From Globodera rostochiensis (Eukaryota; Nematoda; Chromadorea; Rhabditida; Heteroderidae): DNA of 64,000 nucleotides. Made by a program: the position numbers and the translations under genes. The DNA is taken from assembly GCA_018350325.1 (NCBI GenBank), contig JAEVLN010000008.1, positions 1,550,001 through 1,614,000 on the forward strand, given 5' to 3'. The stretch's first letter is position 1, and every line of letters begins with the position of its first letter. Positions 47,060 through 57,800 of this stretch are shown here, piece by piece. The notes below the pieces were generated by a model. That model did not search any database and was not told the DNA's origin. It worked only from the letters and a program-made list of their open reading frames with translations.

Positions 47060-50000
47060 TCAGTCTCCGTTACCCAGCACGGTCTCTTCCTTCTTGGCTG
47101 CCGTTTCCCGGATGCGCTTCTGTTCTTCGGCCATTTCTTCCCATTTGCTGGCATTGTATCTGAAATAGTCCCAGCAGTGACAATTGGGCATTGTCCCTCC
47201 TCCCTCTGATCACTTTGATCGCTCTCTCAGCTTCTCCGCTTCGGGAATCACATCGGCTAAGACTTCGTAGCACGGGATACAAATGCCTCTCATAAAGCCA
47301 ACCTAAACTTCCCCAATTTTCTTCAGTACTTGCTTGGTGATTCGACCTGCATCTGCGGCAATTCGTGTGCCCGAGTTCTGTCCATCATTGGGATGGGCTC
47401 GCGTCCGTTCAGTCGCTCGGCGTCGCCCTATCGATTGGAAAAGTGATGATCGATCACTTTTTATTTGTTATGACGCACTTGCTCGTAGAACTCTTCGAAA
47501 ATCACTTTGACGGTCTCCGTCTGAACTTGCCAAGGCTTTGCAGTCGCTATCAAATCACAGGCCGTCATCAGAATGGCTTGGACAAGAGTTCTTCAAAAAG
47601 GAATTATTTGGACCATTCTTTATTTAAATTATGCCCCCCCCCCCTCCCTTATTTGCCTGTGTTTGTCTTCTTCCCAACTGAAAATGCCCTCCTTTATGAT
47701 GGCACTGAGGTGGCCTTTATTCGGAAAGAAAAGTGCCAAATCGGTGGCCAAAATGCAATGTCGGATTGTGCTCAACGCTTTTTTGTAGTCAGATGAATTC
47801 AGTGACTTCAAAACGTTGTGTCCATCCTGTTTATGGGAATTGAAATTGGAAATAATTGCGGAATGCCAACGAATATGTACTTGTTGCAGAATGGTGACAG
47901 TTTGATTGCTAAAGGGACGTGCCAATGGCCAATAATTCGCCAAACGAATGCCTACAAATGGTGGTGTTCCATCACTGAGGTGGAGTAAATTGAGGCCAGC
48001 GGAGTGCTCATTGTCTTCATGTAAGCGTTGTTTTTGCCCCGGTGGTCCAAGTCGTGGGAAATGGAGGCCATGTAAAGGGCAACGGCCTAAACAATTTACA
48101 AAAACGAATTCGAAACTTCGCCACCTCGAGAGGCTGAAAAATGTTGGTCGCTAAATAACTTTTGTTTTTTGATTAAAATTTATTTAAAAATATTTACCCC
48201 GCAGAAAAACAAACATCGCATGTGCAACAGTCCACCCGTGCGTCCAATTGTGGTAAGGGACCTTGCGATAGTTCTTCCGCACTGTCAGCACAAATCTGAT
48301 CAAATCGTCACTATCGTAGGATCTGAAGCGAAGTGATTAGCGTAAGGGGACGGACGGTGAAGCTTTTCGAATTTGGTCCTAACCCAAATTGTTAACGAAT
48401 ATTAAAGTGAACTTTTACATCACTCCGTCGAATAGCGTTTTGAACATGTAAACGGCATAAAGGGGCTTCTCCAGCTCGGACAAACGGTTGCCGTTGAACT
48501 CGAAGCTAAGCAGAATCAAATGATGCATTTAGGCTTTTGGGAAGGGCTATTAAAACGTACAGGTCCAACTCGGGGATCTTCTCGCGCAGCTTCACTTTTT
48601 TCAGCTTGTTCAACTCATCCCGATTGCACACGCTGTGGTAGGCCAACACTTCCAGCGCCACTCGATACTTCTGAACGTTCGGAGATAAGGGACGAACGGA
48701 CTTGAAGACAAATGGAATTGGGGACAAATGGGATTGGGGACAGGAATTGGGGGATTAGGGACAAATGGACAATTGAATAGGGCAGTTGGTATGGGCAAAT
48801 GGTATAATAATTGGCAGCGTAGTGGAATCTCAGAAGAAACACAAACTTGTTCAGATCGTTTGATCTTCTCGTACAGTTTGGCGTGGTGCAGCGCCAGCCC
48901 ACAATAAATGGCGAAAGTTTCAAAGGCTTCTTCGTCAATTTGGTTAAAGGGCCCTCCACTGCGTTTGTTGACCATTTGGACCACTCCGATCACACTGAAG
49001 CCGAAGGGACAAGGTTCTGATCAGAGTGAACTCTGATGTCTAGCCGAACTGATCACCTTCCACGGATGAAGATGGGCATGCACAAGATGGACTGCGTGTG
49101 GTAGCCGGTCATTGAGTCGATCTCCCGGTTAAAGCGCTCGTCCTCGTACGCGTTCTGGATGCTGAGACTCTCACCCGTCAAAGCCACATGGCCGGCAATG
49201 CCTTTCCCAAGCGGGAATCTTAATTGTTTTTGAAAGAGTACACTTCTTTCTGTTTGCGGGAATCTTAATTGTTTTTGAAAGAGTACACTTCTTTCTGTTT
49301 GCGGGAATCTTAATTGTTTTTGAAAGAGTACACTTCTTTCTGTTTGCGGGAATCTTAATTGTTTTTGAAAGAGTACACTTCTTTCTGTTTGCGGGAATCT
49401 TAATTGTTTTTGAAAGAGTACACTTCTTTCTGTTTGCGGGAATCTTAATTCTTTTTGAAAGAGTACACTTCTTTCTGTTTGTCTCCCAACCCACCGAATT
49501 TCTTTCCGTCCGTCCTGCCTCTGATGAACGTTTGGGTCGACGAACGGCGGACTCAATTCGCCGTTATATTGACTTTGATCATCCAATTCCGGCTGACTGA
49601 TGTCGAAAATGCGGGCGTATATTTCTTGGGATTTGTTGTCCACGAGAAAAAGCGATGCGCGGTCGGCGTCCACCAACTTTTGGGCAAAATTCTGTCAAAT
49701 TGACAAAGTTCGAATCGGCAAAGACAACCAATTGCAGCACCTACCATCACTTTCATGATGACCGTGTCCATTGTGATGATATCTTGGAAGATGGATCTGG
49801 AAGGAGTCTTTTCTATTTTGGAGCAATTTACGGACCCCCCCCCCCATTTCCCACGGACTTGACCACGTCCAAGAGGAAAGAGTTCAATTTGCGCTGGCGA
49901 TGGACATACTCCATGTCCTCGGGAGACGGCGAAATCATCGGTGTCGGTTGGTTCACTTTTTTGTTTGTCGGCTGCTGAACGGAAAACGAAAGTGACGTCA

Positions 50001-50982
50001 TAAGGGAAGAACAAATCACCCGCGCGAATTGAATGGCAACACCGCCCCAAGTGCAGAGGACTTGAATGAACTGCGAGTCGCGGTCGTTGACCACCGAATA
50101 AAAGTGCACTTCGCCTGAGGGGACGGAAGGTCGGATGATTAAACAACGAACAATTTTACTTTACTAACCCAAAAGAGTGTCGTCGCAGTCAAAAAGTTTC
50201 AGAACATGGACCTGGAAATGCGGGGGACCAATGAGAAATGCCGGCTTGGTCTTTCCCCATATTTTACCGGGGGTTTGCGCTGTCGGCGCACTTTTCTCAA
50301 TTTTATTGTGCCCGCCTCGTCGTCCGAACGGACCACCGAAAGCCATCCCATCGAAGGGGCCGAACTGTTCGAATTGCCCACGAAAGCGTTGTTCCCATTG
50401 GCTTCTTCTCCGCCACCTCCCGCGTTGATCGAAGAAGAACCCAACGAATTGACTGAGTGAATTTCCTCGTCCTAAAATGTCAAAATTCACAATAAAAACT
50501 CAGTTAAAGGACTTCGAAAATTATTACCTCCGCAGCAACCGCCGGAATGAGCAATTCGAACTGTTCGACTTGGGCAATTTGCGCAACAGTCAACGCCAAC
50601 TCGTACAACAACCGGTTGCTATTGTTCGTGTTTTCTGCCAACATCTGTCGGAAATTCTTTCTCCCGGCCGGAGTCTTAAAAACAAAAAATGAATCGCAAA
50701 TTTTTGAAAATTACCGCGAATCCGGACAGCAATTGGCGACGGGAGTCGCGGCGAAGTTTGTTATTCCGTTTTAAAGTCCATCGGCGAAAAGTTTCTTCCG
50801 AAATCTGAGGGCCGCTGACGAAAGCCTCCAGAAAGCCGGGGTGGGTCAGCAAATAGTCCAAAACGACGTCCGCATTCCTTTAAATAATGAACTAATTTAA
50901 TTTATTAAAGCAAACGAACGGACAATTCATTGTGCTGGGCTTTGTATTGGGAGGCAGAAAGCGTTTGGACGGGCGAAGACAT
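47060..50982 (-). CDS. Cyclic-nucleotide phosphodiesterase, PDE10 type, two GAF domains
   Basis: Reading down the minus strand: the N-terminal [17 protein letters not shown] with [15 protein letters not shown] matches the PDE10 N-terminus. GAF-A starts [16 protein letters not shown] and ends [14 protein letters not shown]. The linker is [16 protein letters not shown] reads [66 protein letters not shown] and [16 protein letters not shown]. The catalytic HD domain shows [55 protein letters not shown] and [18 protein letters not shown], and ends [19 protein letters not shown]. These motifs contain the metal-binding His/Asp residues, so the enzyme looks active. It hydrolyses cAMP and/or cGMP, probably in neurons. 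The first exon is uncertain, and GAF-B is interrupted by the intron carrying the 45-bp repeat. Confidence 0.85.
49211..49480. repeat. 45-bp x 6 tandem repeat containing the intron's 3' splice site
   Basis: Six consecutive 45-bp units start at 49211, 49256, 49301, 49346, 49391 and 49436; the last has one or two changes. On the gene's strand each unit carries CAATTAAG|ATTCCCG, the true acceptor plus the first bases of the next exon. The intron is 49219-49494 (276 nt, 92 codons) and has no stop in the reading frame. Confidence 0.93.
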
Positions 50983-51845
50983 GCGCGGACGGGAAATTGG
51001 GCACCCAATTTTGACGCTTTTGTACCGAACGATGAAGCGGTAACAAAGTCTAAAATTGCAATTAATTAACTCCACAGCCGCCGCCCTCATTACGAAGCTT
51101 TTGAATGCTTCGGGCGGGGGGAGGGGGAGGCAGCGAACAAAAGACAATCAATTAAAATAGTCTTTGATTTTTATTTATTCGGGAGTCGGGAGTGCGGGCC
51201 GTGCATTAAACACTGCAGGGCATGACCAGCCTGCAAAGGCTTTGTGTTCGGTTGGTTCATTCTTTTGGTAACATTTCTGACGACTGGGAGAAGAAAGGAT
51301 TGGGATTGGCATTGGCATTGAGTCAATGTGCCGGTATTTGAATTTAGCCGATTGGGCGTGAGAGTCCATTAGGCCAAATTGCGTTTTCTGCCGCAGTGTC
51401 TGCGATTATTCTGACCATTTTGTGACGGATAATCTCGGACTTCCGGAATCCGATTTTGCCGTGCCTTCAGCGTTCACGCATTTCACACAAATCCTTTAAA
51501 AGCATTCATTCATTAGCGCGAATCCTTTCCCTTTTGGCCCCTCTTCGGCTTATGATGGCTTCATCATAGCACTTTCCCAATTTGCGCTCGTCCGTCCCAT
51601 CTTCCCCCCCCCCCCCCCCCCCGGCTCCCGCCCCCACCACGTTGCCATTGACGACATCCGCCGGTGGGTGCTGGATTTGCTCGAGGAACTTTTGGATGAA
51701 TTCTTTTACAGAAGACGGAGATGGGAAGTCTGGGAATCTTCAGTTGAACATGCGAATTTACGATACGGTACATTCGATGCGATACAATAATTATCATAAT
51801 TTATATGAAGTAATTAAGAAATGGACTAGGTAGGTTTGTGCAAAA
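50983..51845. other. Intergenic between phosphodiesterase and fucosyltransferase genes
   Basis: It contains an 18-C run near 51605. An upstream extension of the phosphodiesterase frame reaches 51147 but has no family support. Nothing else is recognised. Confidence 0.4.
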
Positions 51846-53639
51846 TTATAAATAAACGATTGGCACTCGGCGTTTGATCAGTTTGAGAGGTTTTCTGATG
51901 GACAAAGTGAATGGGAAGTGAAAGGGACGACGGCGAAGAGAGAGAACGATCACAATGATCAACAGAAGAAGAAGCAGAGGTGCCGAGAGAAGGCAGCTGA
52001 TCGGAAGGCGTTGATTCAACGGAAACCCCGCGGGGGGTACATTTGCCGGATTCTGAGTGAATTTTGACGCCGTTTCTCTTCTGTCAATTGGCCTTTTTCG
52101 CAAGAATTGGGTAACGAATCCCCGGGTGCAATTTCCCCTGAGGCGCCAATATTCGTCGATGTCAGCGATCACTTTGCTGCCTGGGGCAAGACGCTGGTGT
52201 GCGAATTCGCAAAGCCGACAAATGGCCCTCCCCGCCGGGTCAATGTCACTTTTCCGCCGATAGAATTGGGTCCAGTTGAAGAAACTGCAAAAACAAAGAA
52301 AATATAAATATTATTTAGGGAAATCTGAAAGTTGATGCCTTTGATGTTGCCATTGCCATCAAATTCAATGAAATTTTCACTTACCAGCCTCCCCCAAGCT
52401 TAGGACGGGACATAAAAGCACAGGTTTTAGACCAAAAATTTGGAAAGAGCCACCCAATTTTAAAGCGCAAATTGATCTCCGATCACCAACCGCAAATAAC
52501 GCGTTTGGTCAAAACGCAATTCCAAAAGGAATTTGGCCATCTCTTCCACAGTGCCAAAGTCGTCGGCTGCTACAAATGCCTCCGGCGGAATGTTGAGCCC
52601 CTTCAGCGCCTTACGGCTAAACACAACCGGCACCGTCAACTGGCGGAGGGCGTTCCAGAACTTTTCGGTGACGTAATTGCGACAAACGGAATTTTCAAAT
52701 GCCAAATAAAAGAAGTGCCTGTCTATTGATAAATCTGCTGCTTCTTATTTTCAAAATGTGCCTTTCTCCGACCAATTTGTGCGTCATAACACATTTTGTC
52801 ACAGTCTCGCCCAAAACAGCGTCCGTAGCCGGTAATTTCCATGTAATTGCCCAATTCGCTGGTGTACGCCTCGCGTCCGGAATGCGAGGCGCAATTTGAC
52901 GCGATTTGAAGTGCCATTTTATCTTTGCGCCCGACTTTTGTCAACACCTTTAATATTCAAAATTGGCCGACCGACAGACATTATTTATTCCATTCACTTC
53001 TTGCCAAGTCCAAATGTCCTTCAAATGTTCCCTTTTGGATCGATCAATTCTGCGAAGTGCGCCGTAGGGAGCCAACAGATTGTGTTCATCATCGGCTAGG
53101 TAAGTCATGGACAGGTTGAAGAAGTCGGGGGAGGGATGTTGTGGATGGGAATGGGAAGGCGATTCCAAGTCGAACATCACATAAAGCTGCTCCGACCTTC
53201 GACCACCGGGGAGGGAGCCTCGCGCAGTTTGGTGAAAAACGATAACCGACGCGTTTTGGGCACTGTCCGTAAAATAAAGGGGTAAATCAATTAATGGAAT
53301 TGCATTTATTCTTTTTTCTTTTTATGTCCTGACATTTTCCTGTCCTCCGAATATTTGCATTTTCGTCTGCACTTGCGCACTTGCTCTTGTGGCGCAATTG
53401 TCCGTATGATATTGCCCTGGCTGAAGAAGTTGTTCCAGCCCAAAATAATCGGTTCATTTGCTTCTGAGGGGGCCTAAATTTGCAATTTGGAGGATTCCTT
53501 TTGTTCAAAATATCTTTAAAAATGCCAATTCCATCGGACAGACACTTACAGCGAAGCAATTGGCGCTTATGTTCAAAAGATGAAAAAGCAAGCAATGCCA
53601 CGGCATTCTAGGCAATTGCCATCGTTCGTTGTAGTCCAT
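51846..53639 (-). CDS. Alpha-1,3-fucosyltransferase (GT10 family)
   Basis: The start MDYNERWQLPRM runs into a hydrophobic stretch (WHCLLFHLLNISANCFA), then APSEANEPIILGWNNFF after an intron. The acceptor-binding half has RKCKYSEDRKMSG, NASVIVFHQTARGS, EQLYVMFDLESPSHS and FFNLSMTYLADDEHN. The GDP-fucose-binding half has MALQIASNCASHSGREAYTS, ELGNYMEITGYGRCFG, AFENSVCRNYVTEKFWNALR, PVVFSRKALKGLNIPPEAFV, AADDFGTVEEMAKFLLELR, and FFNWTQFYRRKSDIDPAG with the Cys pair CRLC. These are all landmarks of GT10. It acts in the Golgi, adding fucose to N-glycan or Lewis-type acceptors. After the catalytic domain the last exon continues into SCLLSAPLLLLLLIIVIVL followed by RRR, a C-terminal hydrophobic segment that is unusual for this family. 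Confidence 0.85.
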
Positions 53640-54801
53640 CTTAAAATGGGTTTGCTCTTCCCAATCTTTTTCATTGGCATCAAAGTAATGGGAGGGGAGG
53701 GGGGGGGAGGAAATCACTCAAAATCGGTGTGGAATTGAGGGGGGGGGGAGGGAGGCGGCGTTTGAAAAGAATTATTGTTAAGGATGTTTTGTGTTTGTTG
53801 CCCACCACAATCAAATCAGGACGTATTTATCCAATAATGGAAGAAGTTGGAGGGACCGGACATTATTTTAATTTATTTCCTATTAAAAGGCTCATTAGCG
53901 GCGACATCTATGGAAGTTGTCTTTCTTATTATATAAATACAAAAGAATGGCGCTTCTCAATTGAAATGTTGCTTTAATGATCCCAACATTGTTGCGGGGG
54001 AGGGGGGCGATGATATGGCGGTGATGGGACCTGTGAATTCGTTAATCACGAGGGTTTTATGGAACGGGACGGGAGGATTAATGTGACAAACATTCCATTT
54101 GATGTGCGAAATTCCCATTTTTTAAAATATTTTAAATTAATCGCCACGATCCTTTCCAATGTTTCAATAGTCAACAAAGTGAATGGATCCAATGATTTGA
54201 TTGATCTGCAAATCTCTGAAGACCAGATCAGATCATTAGAGTAAAGGACGGGTGTTGCCGATGGCGCCGCCGGTGAATTTAAGAATTTTTCTCTAAAATT
54301 TTGCCAATTCAATCTTAACATAAAATTTTCCGTTAAAAGTCTAAACACATAAAATTTTCTTGCAAACTTAAAATTTAAATCTGAAGTCAGTTTCGTGATC
54401 ACTGATCAGTATCCCCGAAAAGCCTTTGGGTCTAGGTTTAGGCTTTGACTTTGCTTATTTTTATTATTTGAAAGAAACGGTAAGTCATTTAAATTTAGAA
54501 AACTTCAAATGTTGGGGAGTCCGAGCGCCCGCAACGACAAAATTTAAAAATCAAAAGATTCTTTAAACCAATAAAAACGCAAAAAAACGTCTTTTGGGAC
54601 CGGAGATTGCTGCTTCTGCCGCCGCTATCGTCTTATCACTGCTGTTCTGTCCAATGGAATTTCAATCGAAAAGTGTTAAATTAGCAAAACGAACGAATTG
54701 TTATTAGTGATAAGCGGCTCTTCTCAAATTCGACTTGTAATTTCGTCTGATATTTATTTATTACTTAATAATCGGAGATTCTGCTGAATGACAGAGATCA
54801 G
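53640..54801. other. Intergenic; weak open frames only
   Basis: G runs lie at 53695-53750. Plus-strand frames at 53729-53977 and 54059-54244 have unbiased composition but no start context, splice sites or relatives. Positions 54250-54276 carry GCCGATGGCGCCGCCGG, the palindrome also found inside the composite element at 33.86 and 33.94 kb. The glutamate-receptor 3' UTR ends somewhere here. Confidence 0.4.
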
Positions 54802-57800
54802 TCACAGGAAAGTGGCGGATTCGCCACTGATTTCCCTGAGGATCAGCTGAACCGGGTTGTTCATCTCTGCCGGAGGGGACTGCGCCCGAGGCACTGTGCC
54901 GTTGGCTTTTCTTCCACCGATGGCACTCATCACTTTTTGATAATTATTGCCCGACCCCCGTTCCTCTCCTTCTCTTCCGTCTCCCTTTTCCACCGCTGTC
55001 GAACTCTCTCCACTCCTCCTCCTCCTACTCCTCCTTTCCGCTTCTTTTCCGCCATCAGCCGCTCCAAATGCCGAATTCGTCGTCTTCTTTTCCGCCATCG
55101 ATGACTTTCTTTTGTCCGATTGCTTTCTAATCACTGTCGTCGGGTTATATGCGTTTTGATCAGTTTCTCTGAAAGATAAGCACATGGATCAGTCAAATTC
55201 CGAACGATAGGGGGCCAAGGAATTTCAAAGTCCCTTTTCTTTTACCTCATAATCGTCCCATTGTGTGGCCTAACAATTGCCGTAACTTCGCTGTCTGTTG
55301 ACCGTTGCCAATGTAAACTTTTTTGGGTTTCCCCTGAGGCTGCCGTACCGTCGGCCCACGCGCCCGTCGCAATTGTTTCCATCCGTCGCAGAAATCGCCT
55401 TCCCATTCCCTCGGGGTACAAAGCCGTACATTTTGCTGTCCCCTCGGGCGTTGTAGGACTGAAAAGGGCGCCCGCCGAAGAGCGTCTCCTCAGTGCCGGG
55501 TGCACGACACCCACCGAAGGTGAGCAATTCGCTCCGACTAAATTAAATCCATTCAGAAGCTTCTCATAATTTGCAATTCTCTGAATATTTTTATCCCAAA
55601 ATGATGGGGGGCGCGAACATCAAAAGACGGCGGGGGAGAGGGGGGGGGGGTGGCCGAAGGGGGTAATTGGGGTAATTAATGTAATTTTACGTGTCCCTCC
55701 GATCAGCGGCGATTGACCTGAGAATTCGCTGTTAGCAACGAGTGAAGTCGCTGTGCGTCCATCGTTCGCGGGGCTGGTTATTTGGCTGCAAAATGAGATG
55801 AAGAAAATGGAAAAGCAAAAAACACAAATGAACAAAAAAATAAATTATAAAAAACAAAAAAATAAATTATAAAAAACAAAAAAATAAATTCCTTAAGGCA
55901 ATTTGAGAAAAACGGAGGTGGGGGGGGCGAATGATTGTAATTTCAAAAACGGAATTATGGAAAAGTGAAGAAACGAAGGTACAAAACTTGACCAGAAACA
56001 GGGGAAACAATTAAATGAGCGCATTTTCACTTAAAAATATTTCCATTTTCCAAAAGAAGACTTCCCCCCCCCCCCCCCAAAGTCCACTCTTTTCACTTCC
56101 CAAAATTGGACAGTCTTTACCTTATGAATCGCATTTGCTGATTGACCAATTTGCCCACCGCGGAACTCCGCGTGCGGACATTTTTGAAGGGTTGGAAGAG
56201 GCAAATGTAAACTTTTGGACAGAAGAAACAGGCCAACGCCACCGTTCCACTCAAAGCGATTGCCATGCAAAGGGAAGTGAGTTGAATCTGAGAAGGGGGG
56301 GGGGGGTTGAACCTGACTATGAGAGGAGGGGGGGAGGGGGAGGGGGAGGGGGAGGGGGGGGGGGAGGGAGGGGGGAGGGGGGGGGGTTGAATCTGAGGGG
56401 AGGGAAGAGGAGGGGAGGAGGGGGGGAGGGGGAGGGGGAGGGGGAGGGGGGGGGGGAGGGAGGGGGGAGGGGGGGGTTGAATCTGAGGGGAGGGAAGAGG
56501 AGGGGAGGAGGGGGGAGGGGGAGGGGGAGGGGGAGGGGGGGGGGGAGGGAGGGGGGAGGGGGGGGGGGTTGAATCTGAGGGGAGGGAAGAGGAGGGGAGG
56601 AGGGGGGAGGAGGGGAGGAGGGGGGAGGGGGAGGGGAAGGGGGGGGTGAGGGAGGGGGGAGGGGAGGGGGAGTTGAATCTGAGAGGAGGGGGGAGGAGGG
56701 GAGGAGGGGGGAGGGGGAGGGGGAGGGGGAGGGGGGGGAGGGGGAGGGAGGGGGGAGGGGGGGAGTTGAATCTGAGGGGAGGGGGGAGGAGGGGAGGAGG
56801 GGGGAGGGGGAGGGGGGAGGGGGAGGGGGAGGGGGGGGGAGGGAGGGGGGAGGGGAGGGGGAGGAGGGGAGGAGGGGGGAGGGGGAGGGGGAGGGGGAGG
56901 GGGGGTGAGGGAGGGGGGAGGGGAGGGGGAGTTGAATCTGAGAGGAGGGGGGAGGAGGGGAGGAGGGGGGAGGGGGAGGGGGAGGGGGAGGGGGAGGGGG
57001 AGGGGGAGGGGGAGGGGGAGGGGGAGGGGGGGGAGGGAGGGGGGAGGGGGGGAGTTGAATCTGAGGGGAGGGGGGAGGAGGGGAGGAGGGGGGAGGGGGA
57101 GGGGGAGGGGGGGGGGGAGGGAGGGGGGAGGGGAGGGGGAGGAGGGGAGGAGGGGGGAGGGGGAGGGGGAGGGGGAGGGGGGGGGGGTTGAATCTGAGGG
57201 GAGGGAAGAGGAGGGGAGGAGGGGAGGAGGGGGGAGGGGGAGGGGGAGGGGGAGGGGGAGGGGGAGGGGGAGGGGGAGGGGGAGGGGGAGGGGGAGGGGG
57301 AGGGGGAGGGGAGGGGAGGGGGAGGGGGAGGGGGAGGGGGAGGGGGAGGGGGAGGGGGAGGGGGAGGGGGAGGGGGAGGGGGAGGGGGGGGAGGGAGGGG
57401 GGAGGGGGGGGAGTTGAATCTGAGGGGAGGGGGGAGGAGGGGAGGAGGGGGGAGGGGGAGGGGGAGGGGGGGGGAGGGAGGGGGGAGGGGAGGGGGAGGA
57501 GGGGAGGAGGGGGGAGGGGGAGGGGGAGGGGGAGGGGGGGGGGTTGAATCTGAGGGGAGGGAAGAGGAGGGGAGGAGGGGAGGAGGGGAGGAGGGGGGAG
57601 GGGGAGGGGGAGGGGGAGGGGGAGGGGGAGGGGGAGGGGGAGGGGGAGGGGGAGGGGGAGGGGGAGGGGGAGGGGGAGGGGGAGGGGGAGGGGGAGGGGG
57701 AGGGGGAGGGGGAGGGGGAGGGGGAGGGGGAGGGGGAGGGGGAGGGGGAGGGGGAGGGGGAGGGGGAGGGGGAGGGGGAGGGGGAGGGGGAGGGGGAGGG

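Noticed and set aside
53729..54244. Two plus-strand frames as F-box/BTB-like exons
   Set aside because: There are no splice signals linking them and no recognisable motif; composition alone is insufficient.
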